A stretch of DNA of 13,426 nt from assembly GCA_029266795.1 (NCBI GenBank), contig JAQSWE010000032.1, positions 1-13,426 on the forward strand, written 5' to 3'. Under the pieces are notes generated by a model. It was not told where the DNA came from, did not search any database, and saw only the letters and a list, made by a program, of their open reading frames with translations. This stretch comes from Alphaproteobacteria bacterium (GTDB taxonomy: Bacteria > Pseudomonadota > Alphaproteobacteria > Micavibrionales > UBA2020). Shown here one piece after another: positions 7,910-13,426 of this stretch (position 1 is its first letter; each line of letters opens with the position of its first letter). A program made the position numbers and the translations under genes.

Positions 7910-8539
7910 ATGACGCAGAACAGAAAAATCGAGACCACCCCCAACGCCAAGGTCATTTCGCAGGAGCGCGTTTTTGACGGCTATCACAAGCTGGACGTGT
8001 TCAAGGTGCAGCCGCGCAGCCTGAAACACGGCGGCTGGGCGGAACCGATGGAGCGCGAGGTAATGGTGGTCAAGGATATCGCGGTCGTCCTGCTGTTCAT
8101 TCCCGAGAGCGACGAAGTGCTGCTCAACCAGCAGTTCCGCGTCGGCGCATTGGTGGCGGGCGTCGAAGATCCCTTCCTGTTTGAATGTGCCGCCGGTGCC
8201 GTGGATGAAGGCGAAATGCCCGAAGCCGCCGCGCGGCGCGAAGCCTATGAAGAAACCGGCTGCGACGTGACCGATATCGAATTCATCGGCAAGGCCTATT
8301 CCAGCCCCGGCTGCATGGCGGAGCAATTCCACCTCTATGTCGGCCGCATCGAAAAGGCCGAAGCGGGCATTTACGGCCACGAGGAAGAAGGCGAGGAGAT
8401 CAAGACCCACCTGCTGCCGTGGAAACATGTGCGCGACATGCTGGACAAGGGCGCGATCGCCAACATCACCGCAGGCTATGTCCTGCAATGGTTCGCCCGC
8501 AACCATGAACGCATCCGCAAGGAATGGCTCGCGAAATGA
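7910..8539 (+). CDS. Nudix hydrolase, ADP-ribose pyrophosphatase (NudF/TrgB-like)
   Basis: A 209-aa Nudix enzyme expected to split ADP-ribose or related nucleotide sugars into AMP and a sugar phosphate, using divalent metal. The Nudix box spans residues 96-118 as G-x5-E-x7-REAYEETGC, with metal-binding Glu111, Glu114 and Glu115 intact. An AAG just before it, a following SPGCMAEQFHLY segment and the C-terminal ITAGYVLQWF all resemble the NudF group, whose E. coli member is also 209 aa. I chose ATG 7910 because GAGG ends 5 nt upstream; ATG 7907 is directly before it, and a GTG at 7790 is much longer but unlikely. Its stop overlaps the next gene as ATGA. It heads a tightly packed plus-strand run. 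Confidence 0.9.
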   Translation: MTQNRKIETTPNAKVISQERVFDGYHKLDVFKVQPRSLKHGGWAEPMEREVMVVKDIAVVLLFIPESDEVLLNQQFRVGALVAGVEDPFLFECAAGAVDEGEMPEAAARREAYEETGCDVTDIEFIGKAYSSPGCMAEQFHLYVGRIEKAEAGIYGHEEEGEEIKTHLLPWKHVRDMLDKGAIANITAGYVLQWFARNHERIRKEWLAK

Positions 8540-9357
8540 AAGCCCTTATCACCGCATCCGAACTGAAAGAAATTTTTGAAAAACCCGGCGTGCGCCTGCT
8601 GGATGCCAGCTATGGCCTGCCGCCCACCGACATCCGCATCGGCCATGCGCTCGATTTCGATATCGACGAGGTCGCAGACCCGAACGCCCCCCTCGCCCAT
8701 ACGCTGCCCACGCCGACCGCTTTCGCCGATGCCGCCGAAAAATTCGGCATCTCGAACGGCGACCATGTGATCGTCTATGACCGCAGCGGCGTCGCCATGG
8801 CGGCGGCGCGCGTCTGGTGGATGTTCCGCGTGTTCGGCCATGATAAAGTACAGGTGCTGGATGGCGGCCTGCCCGCCTGGGTCAATGCGGGTTATCCCGT
8901 CAATGAAACGGCGGATGAAATTCCGCCGCGCGGCACGTTCAAGCCTGCCTTCAGGTCGGAATTGTTCAAGAAGCGCGAAGATATCGTGCAGAACCTGACC
9001 GATAAAAAGTTCACCGTGCTGGATGCGCGTGACCCGCGACGCTATGCCGGCGACATGCCGGAGCCCCGCCCCGGCATGGAAAGCGGCCATATTCCCGGCT
9101 CGCTCAGCCTGCCCTATGCGGCGCTGATCGACAATCAAACGGGATTGTTCAAAACCGGGGATGCGCTGAAAAGCGCGCTGGCATCTGTTGACGCATCGAA
9201 ACCCGTCGCCATTTCCTGTGGCAGCGGCGTGACCGCCTGCGTGGTTGCGATCGGGCTGCATAACCTTGGCCATACCGATGCCGCCGTCTATGGCGGGTCA
9301 TGGGCGGAATGGGGTGGCGATGCGTCACTTCCCAAAACGAAAGGCAGCCAGCCGTGA
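8536..9357 (+). CDS. sseA: 3-mercaptopyruvate sulfurtransferase (two rhodanese domains)
   Basis: A 273-aa tandem-rhodanese sulfurtransferase that takes sulfur from 3-mercaptopyruvate (or thiosulfate) as a persulfide on a cysteine. The first, inactive rhodanese domain (about 5-125) has Asp82 in YDRSG where an active cysteine would sit. The second (about 150-270) carries the active loop CGSGVTA (228-234) with Cys228. The CGSGVTA loop is typical of mercaptopyruvate rather than thiosulfate enzymes. Start ATG 8536 overlaps the Nudix stop as ATGA; an in-frame ATG at 8524 would add four residues. The stop overlaps the metC start as GTGA. Placement beside a cystathionine beta-lyase supports a role in cysteine sulfur handling. 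Confidence 0.92.
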   Translation: MKALITASELKEIFEKPGVRLLDASYGLPPTDIRIGHALDFDIDEVADPNAPLAHTLPTPTAFADAAEKFGISNGDHVIVYDRSGVAMAAARVWWMFRVFGHDKVQVLDGGLPAWVNAGYPVNETADEIPPRGTFKPAFRSELFKKREDIVQNLTDKKFTVLDARDPRRYAGDMPEPRPGMESGHIPGSLSLPYAALIDNQTGLFKTGDALKSALASVDASKPVAISCGSGVTACVVAIGLHNLGHTDAAVYGGSWAEWGGDASLPKTKGSQP

Positions 9358-10520
9358 GCGTCAACGACCGGAACAAGAACACCATCCTGACCCATGCGGG
9401 GTCGAAGCCGAACGAATACCACGGCGCTGTCAACGTGCCGCCGCACCGGATGTCGACCATCGTCTTCAACACGTACGAAGAATTTGAAAAAGTCCCGAAC
9501 GTACCGTTTTCCTATGGCCGCGCCGGAACGCCGTCGAGCGCCGCGTTCGAGGAAGGCATCGCCCTGATCGAAGGCGCGTATAAAAGCGTCGCCACCTGTT
9601 CCGGCCTGTCTGCGATCCTGACGACGCTGATTGCCTTTGCCGAGCATGGCGACCATCTGCTGATGCCTGACAACGTCTATGGCCCCAGCCGCAAGACCTG
9701 CGAGGCGATCCTGCGCAAATTCGGCGTCGATGTGGAATATTACCCGCCCATGATCGGCGCGGGCATCGAAAAACTCTTCCGCAAAAACACGCGTCTGCTG
9801 TTCATCGAAGCACCCGGATCATTGACCTTCGAAGTCCCCGATATCGGCGCGTTCGTCTCAGCGGCCAAAAAGGCAGGCATCAAAACCGCCATCGACAACA
9901 GCTGGGGCACGCCGCTGTTCATGAAACCACTCGACCTCGGCATCGATGTTTCCGTCATGGCCGCCACCAAATATATCGCCGGCCATTCCGACGTCATGCT
10001 CGGCGTTGTATCGACAACCGAAGAGGCATGGCCCGCCGTGAAACGCGCCGCACTCATGCTCGGCCTGTGCGGCGGGTCGGAAGAATTGTATCTGGCAACG
10101 CGCGGGCTTCGCACGCTGCATGTGCGCCTGCCGCACCACCAGAAATCGGCGCTGGAAATCGCCAGCTGGCTGCAGCAGCAGCCGCAGGTTAAGCGCCTGC
10201 TGCACCCCGCTTTCGACAGTTGCCCGGGGCATGAGAACTGGAAGAAATATTTCACCGGTTCCACCGCCACCTTCAGCGTCATCCTGCACGAAACGCGCCG
10301 CGACAAGATCGCGGCGATGCTGAACGGCATGAATATCTTCCGTCTCGGCTTCAGCTGGGGCGGGTTTGAATCGCTCCTGTTCCCCGAACAGCCCAACCCC
10401 ATCCGCACCGCCGAGAAATGGTCGGAGGACGGCTTTTCCTTGCGCATCCATGTCGGCCTTGAGGATGTGACGGATCTGCAGCAAGACCTCGCACGGGGGT
10501 TACAGCGCCTTGTCGAGTGA
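9354..10520 (+). CDS. metC: Cystathionine beta-lyase, PLP-dependent
   Basis: A 388-aa enzyme of the Cys/Met metabolism PLP family, expected to cleave cystathionine to homocysteine, pyruvate and ammonia in methionine synthesis. Many members also release sulfide from cysteine. Visible landmarks are YGRAGTPSS (Tyr54, Arg56), the phosphate-binding SGLSA, IDNSWGTPLF with Asp181, and AATKYIAGHSDVMLG with PLP-binding Lys206. This last motif is typical of MetC. The GTG start at 9354 overlaps the sulfurtransferase stop (GTGA) and has AAGG 9 nt upstream. An earlier in-frame ATG at 9300 would lie deep in the preceding gene. The C-terminus (WGGFESLLF, then LRIHVGLED) matches the family. Catalytic residues are intact. 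Confidence 0.95.
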   Translation: MSVNDRNKNTILTHAGSKPNEYHGAVNVPPHRMSTIVFNTYEEFEKVPNVPFSYGRAGTPSSAAFEEGIALIEGAYKSVATCSGLSAILTTLIAFAEHGDHLLMPDNVYGPSRKTCEAILRKFGVDVEYYPPMIGAGIEKLFRKNTRLLFIEAPGSLTFEVPDIGAFVSAAKKAGIKTAIDNSWGTPLFMKPLDLGIDVSVMAATKYIAGHSDVMLGVVSTTEEAWPAVKRAALMLGLCGGSEELYLATRGLRTLHVRLPHHQKSALEIASWLQQQPQVKRLLHPAFDSCPGHENWKKYFTGSTATFSVILHETRRDKIAAMLNGMNIFRLGFSWGGFESLLFPEQPNPIRTAEKWSEDGFSLRIHVGLEDVTDLQQDLARGLQRLVE

Positions 10521-10536
10521 ATTTTTCGGCCTCAAC

Positions 10537-11919
10537 ATGGGCGGCATCGAAAGCCGCGTCGATACCCAAGGCATCGAGAACAAATTCCTCGCGCATGTTT
10601 ATTTTTACTGGATGACCGTCAAGCAGGCGGCGGTCGACCATCCCTATATCTTCGGCGGCATCGGCTTTATCCTGCTGACGCTTGCCATCTTCGCCGTTCT
10701 TTATACCAACAGCGAGCAGTTCCTGCTCTGGCGCGGGCGTCGGGGGAGTACGCGCGCCATGCTGCGCCTCTCGCGCCGTCTGGTGCGCCGCGGTATCCAC
10801 AAAGACCTCAAGGCCGAAGCCAAAAGCCTGATGAGCGAGGCGCGCAACGGCTATGGCTGGGCGATGTACAACCTCGGCACCCGCATCGGCGCGTCCGACG
10901 ACCGCTGCTTCAAAAGCCACCGCGCCCTTTCGTTCCTCTGGCTGAAAAAGGCCGCCGCGCAGGACGAGCAGGCGCGCGAGATGATGTATTCCGACCCCAC
11001 ATCCGCCACCCATGTGCATGACGAGGAAAACGACGCCGACCCGTTCAAGGAATTGAAAAACATGGTCGGGCTCGACAACGTCAAAAAATCCGTCGCCGAC
11101 ATCACCAGCCGCACCCGCCTGTTCGAAAAGCGCAAAGCCGCCGGGCTGCCCGTGCAGCAGCCCGCCCTGCACGCCGTCTTCCTCGGCAATCCCGGCACGG
11201 GCAAGACAACCGTCGCCCGCATTCTGGGCCGCGCGCTGAAACAGGTCGGCTACCTCTCGCGCGGCCATGTTGTGGAAGTTTCAGAGGGCGAGCTGATCGG
11301 CGAATATGTCGGCCAGACCCCCATCAAGGTACACCGCAAGATCCAGCAGGCGCTGGGCGGCGTGCTGTTCATCGACGAAGCCTATGCTATGCTGAACGCA
11401 GCGGGACAGGGCGCATCCTTCTCGCAATCCGCCATCGCCACGCTCGTGAAATACATGGAAGACCTGCGCCATGACCTCGTCGTCATCGTGGCGGGCTATC
11501 CGGCCGAGATGATCGAGTTCCTCGATTCCAACCCCGGCCTCAAATCGCGCTTTACGGAACTCATCGTATTTCCCGATTATTCCCCGCAGGAACTGGTCAA
11601 GATCTACCTGCGCTCCGCCCGCGACCAGAAATACCGGCTCGACAAGGAAGCGAAGGACAGCCTGCTGGAGCTGATGTCGGAAGCGAAGGAAAATTTTACC
11701 CATAACTTTTCCAACGGCCGTTTCGTGCGCAATATGTTCGAGGACACCGTCAAGTATATGGCGATCCGCGTCGGCAAAAAGGCCGAAACAACCAAGGACG
11801 ATCTTGTGCTAATATACGCCGAGGACATCCTCGCGGCCTTCCGCGATGCAAGGCGCGCCTACAGCAAGCGCGACGACGAAAAACAGTCCATCGGCTTCAT
11901 GCTGGGACGCAAGGATTAA
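10537..11919 (+). CDS. Membrane-anchored CbbX/SpoVK-type AAA+ ATPase with Sel1-like repeat
   Basis: A 460-aa AAA+ protein. One TM helix (about 39-56) is followed by a basic stretch and a Sel1-like repeat (about 99-149, ending FLWLKKAAAQDEQAREMM). The AAA+ module comes next: Walker A GNPGTGKT (217-224), an aromatic pore-loop candidate at EYVGQT (Tyr257), Walker B VLFIDE (276-281), VIVAGYPAEM, arginine-finger motif NPGLKSRF (332-339) and sensor-2-like NGRFVRN. This order is typical of CbbX, SpoVK and EccA ATPases, which remodel protein complexes. Positive residues after the helix suggest the ATPase faces the cytoplasm. I chose ATG 10537; a TTG at 10510 would overlap metC by 11 bp and neither has a clear binding site. 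The client is unknown; no rubisco genes are nearby. Confidence 0.87.
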   Translation: MGGIESRVDTQGIENKFLAHVYFYWMTVKQAAVDHPYIFGGIGFILLTLAIFAVLYTNSEQFLLWRGRRGSTRAMLRLSRRLVRRGIHKDLKAEAKSLMSEARNGYGWAMYNLGTRIGASDDRCFKSHRALSFLWLKKAAAQDEQAREMMYSDPTSATHVHDEENDADPFKELKNMVGLDNVKKSVADITSRTRLFEKRKAAGLPVQQPALHAVFLGNPGTGKTTVARILGRALKQVGYLSRGHVVEVSEGELIGEYVGQTPIKVHRKIQQALGGVLFIDEAYAMLNAAGQGASFSQSAIATLVKYMEDLRHDLVVIVAGYPAEMIEFLDSNPGLKSRFTELIVFPDYSPQELVKIYLRSARDQKYRLDKEAKDSLLELMSEAKENFTHNFSNGRFVRNMFEDTVKYMAIRVGKKAETTKDDLVLIYAEDILAAFRDARRAYSKRDDEKQSIGFMLGRKD

Positions 11920-11932
11920 AGGGGACCAAAAA

Positions 11933-12436
11933 ATGGAAATCATCAAATCGATCAGCCTCGGCAACGGCCTTACCCTTGCCTTCGGCCTTTACTTCTTCCT
12001 GCTTGGCGTCGGCGTGCCCCTCTGGCCGAAAGGCTTACGCGGCAAATTCTGGGTGACGTTCATCTCCGTATTCTTCCTGCTCGGCGGCTCCGCCAACCTC
12101 ATGATGATGGCGGGCGCGCCCACCAACCCGGCGGAACTTGCGCTGCAGGAAATCCGCGATGAAATCCGCCCGCCCCGCCAGCTGGACGAGATGATCCGCA
12201 TCGACGACGTCACGTCCGAGGGCAACACCATCATTTATCACATCACCCTCACCACGACAGACCCCCAGCCCCTCGCCGACAGCATGACCGACACGCTGCG
12301 CAGCGACGTGTGCCACAAACAGGATTTCCAGATGAGCCTCGGCATCACGGTCGAAGTGCGGTTCAAGGACGGGAACGGCAACGCCCTTGCGCCCTTCACC
12401 ATCCGCCCGTCGGATTGCCCGCAACCGCAGAAATAA
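11933..12436 (+). CDS. Small two-TM protein with a cysteine-containing C-terminal domain
   Basis: A 167-aa protein of unknown function between the two ATPase genes. Two hydrophobic helices (about 10-30 and 39-60) form a hairpin joined by WPKGLRGK. The rest (about 65-167) is a soluble domain with a beta-rich core (IIYHITLTTT, MSLGITVEVRFKDGNG) and just two cysteines, Cys127 and Cys162. The charged hairpin loop suggests a cytoplasmic turn, putting both the N-terminus and the soluble domain in the periplasm, where the cysteines could form a disulfide; this is inferred. AGGGGA lies about 7 nt before ATG 11933, and the gap to the upstream ATPase stop is 13 nt. I do not recognise a named family, though the C-terminal pattern looks like one seen in other small envelope proteins. 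Confidence 0.82.
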   Translation: MEIIKSISLGNGLTLAFGLYFFLLGVGVPLWPKGLRGKFWVTFISVFFLLGGSANLMMMAGAPTNPAELALQEIRDEIRPPRQLDEMIRIDDVTSEGNTIIYHITLTTTDPQPLADSMTDTLRSDVCHKQDFQMSLGITVEVRFKDGNGNALAPFTIRPSDCPQPQK

Positions 12437-12448
12437 GGCGGGCTGGAA

Positions 12449-13426
12449 ATGCCCGATAACCTTCCGCGCAAGAAGGCGCTGCAGGGCGATACCGAAGCCC
12501 TGCAATCACTCACGCGCGCGCTGATGAAGCCCCTCCCCGCCGAGCGGCAGGAAGCCGCCAACGGGCTGCTCCGCCGCGGCTGGATCGGCGAGCCCGATGC
12601 CGGTTATGCGATCGGCCTCGGCCTGCTGGGTCGCGGCAACGATAATTACTTCCATCCCGATCCCGACCTCGCCATCCTGTGGCTGCGCAACGCCGTGAAA
12701 AATGGCAGCAAGGAAGCAGGCAAGTTATTGCCCACGCTGGGGCTCCCCGACATGGACAGCTACCGCGATCCGTTCGAGGAACTCGCGGCGCTGATCGGCC
12801 TCGCTGCTGCGAAAAAGGCGGTCGCGGAACAGGCGAACCGCATGTCCTTCATGAAGCTGCGCGCCGAACAGGGCCTGCCCGCCATCCCCGCCGCCTCCAT
12901 CCACCTCGTCTTCGCGGGCAATCCCGGCACCGGCAAGACGACAGTCGCGCGCATTTTCGGGCGGCTGCTAAAACAGATCGGCTATTTGAAAAGCGGCCAT
13001 GTGGTGGAGGTCGGCGTGCCCGACATCATCGGCAAATGGGTCGGCGAAACGCCGCAAAAGGTGCAGGCGATGGTCGACGAGGCACTCGATGGCGTGCTGT
13101 TTATCGACGAAGCATACGGCTTAATGGGCCACACCACCCATACCGGCAATTCATATGGCGCGGAAGCCATCACCACGCTGCTGAAATTGATGGAGGACAA
13201 CCGCGACCGCCTTGTCGTGATCGCCGCCGGATACCCGCAAAAGATGGAAGATTTTCTCAGCTATAACCCCGGCCTGAAATCCCGCTTCACCGAAATCGTC
13301 ACCTTCGCCGATTACTCCCCCGCCGAGCTGGGCGAGATCTACATGAAATACCTCGCCGACGGCCACTACACCCTGACGCCCGACGCGCAGGCCGCCCTCC
13401 CCAAAATAATGTCCGAAGCCCCCCAC
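12449..13426 (+). CDS. Second CbbX/SpoVK-type AAA+ ATPase, soluble (3' partial)
   Basis: The frame starts at ATG 12449, 12 nt after the preceding stop, and stays open for 326 codons to the window edge. It lacks a TM segment. A Sel1-like region (about 51-94, with LAILWLRNAVKNGSKEAGKLL) precedes the AAA+ module: Walker A GNPGTGKT (157-164), pore-loop candidate KWVGET (Trp197), Walker B VLFIDE (216-221), VIAAGYPQKM and NPGLKSRF (273-280). It is clearly paralogous to the ATPase two genes upstream: GNPGTGKTTVARI, GHVVEV and VLFIDEAY are shared in order. The small C-terminal lid is mostly beyond the edge. Trp instead of Tyr in the pore loop is a notable difference. With its paralog it may form a mixed or paired ring; that is inference. 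Confidence 0.87.
   Translation, partial: MPDNLPRKKALQGDTEALQSLTRALMKPLPAERQEAANGLLRRGWIGEPDAGYAIGLGLLGRGNDNYFHPDPDLAILWLRNAVKNGSKEAGKLLPTLGLPDMDSYRDPFEELAALIGLAAAKKAVAEQANRMSFMKLRAEQGLPAIPAASIHLVFAGNPGTGKTTVARIFGRLLKQIGYLKSGHVVEVGVPDIIGKWVGETPQKVQAMVDEALDGVLFIDEAYGLMGHTTHTGNSYGAEAITTLLKLMEDNRDRLVVIAAGYPQKMEDFLSYNPGLKSRFTEIVTFADYSPAELGEIYMKYLADGHYTLTPDAQAALPKIMSEAPH

Noticed and set aside
8476..9273. 265-aa minus-strand open frame
   Set aside because: It is antisense to the sulfurtransferase gene, whose rhodanese active loop and coupled start make the plus strand the coding one.
10537..11919. Rubisco activase CbbX
   Set aside because: The AAA+ core is of this clade, but the N-terminal TM helix, Sel1-like region and lack of rubisco genes argue against naming it cbbX.
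12679..13266. 195-aa plus-strand open frame
   Set aside because: It is an out-of-frame shadow of the second AAA+ ATPase, whose true frame from 12449 carries intact Walker A and B motifs.

Overview
The window looks like part of a chromosome from a moderately GC-rich Gram-negative bacterium. The gene families (a tripartite MacAB/outer-membrane-factor exporter, a sulfurtransferase next to a cystathionine beta-lyase, DUF4166, CbbX/SpoVK-type ATPases), GC-rich coding sequence and tight ATGA/GTGA overlaps suggest an alphaproteobacterium. This is inferred from style; no rRNA or other phylogenetic marker is present. I see no mobile element, tRNA, rRNA or CRISPR array.

Layout. (1) 1-840: the 3' end of a plus-strand gene resembling the C-terminus of saccharopine-dehydrogenase-like oxidoreductases meets, tail to tail with a 14-bp overlap, a minus-strand DUF4166 gene. 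(2) 840-1249: an AT-rich divergent control region holding a GCTATAT/ATATAGC palindrome, then an ArsR-type repressor gene. (3) 1250-5783, minus strand: a compact three-gene export operon in the order macA-like, macB-like, outer-membrane-factor lipoprotein. (4) 5784-6034: an AT-rich divergent promoter region with several short repeats. (5) 6035-7105: a 356-aa protein I do not recognise, convergent with an SGNH/GDSL hydrolase gene (7102-7731). Their stop codons overlap in the loop of a strong hairpin. (6) 7732-7909: a divergent intergenic region that can fold a long stem. (7) 7910-13426, plus strand: one continuous, tightly packed gene run. It holds a NudF-like Nudix hydrolase, a 3-mercaptopyruvate-type sulfurtransferase, a cystathionine beta-lyase, a membrane-anchored CbbX/SpoVK-type AAA+ ATPase, a two-TM protein and a second soluble AAA+ ATPase that runs off the window.

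How the genes work together. MacA (adaptor), MacB (ATPase/permease) and the outer membrane factor should form one envelope-spanning export machine. The Nudix-sulfurtransferase-MetC trio is translationally coupled and points to sulfur amino acid or nucleotide-sugar housekeeping. The most unusual part is the end of the run: two paralogous AAA+ ATPases, each with a Sel1-like N-terminal region, flank a small membrane protein with a cysteine-containing, probably periplasmic domain. No rubisco, sporulation or type VII secretion genes are visible to explain them, so this trio is the best candidate for an undescribed system.
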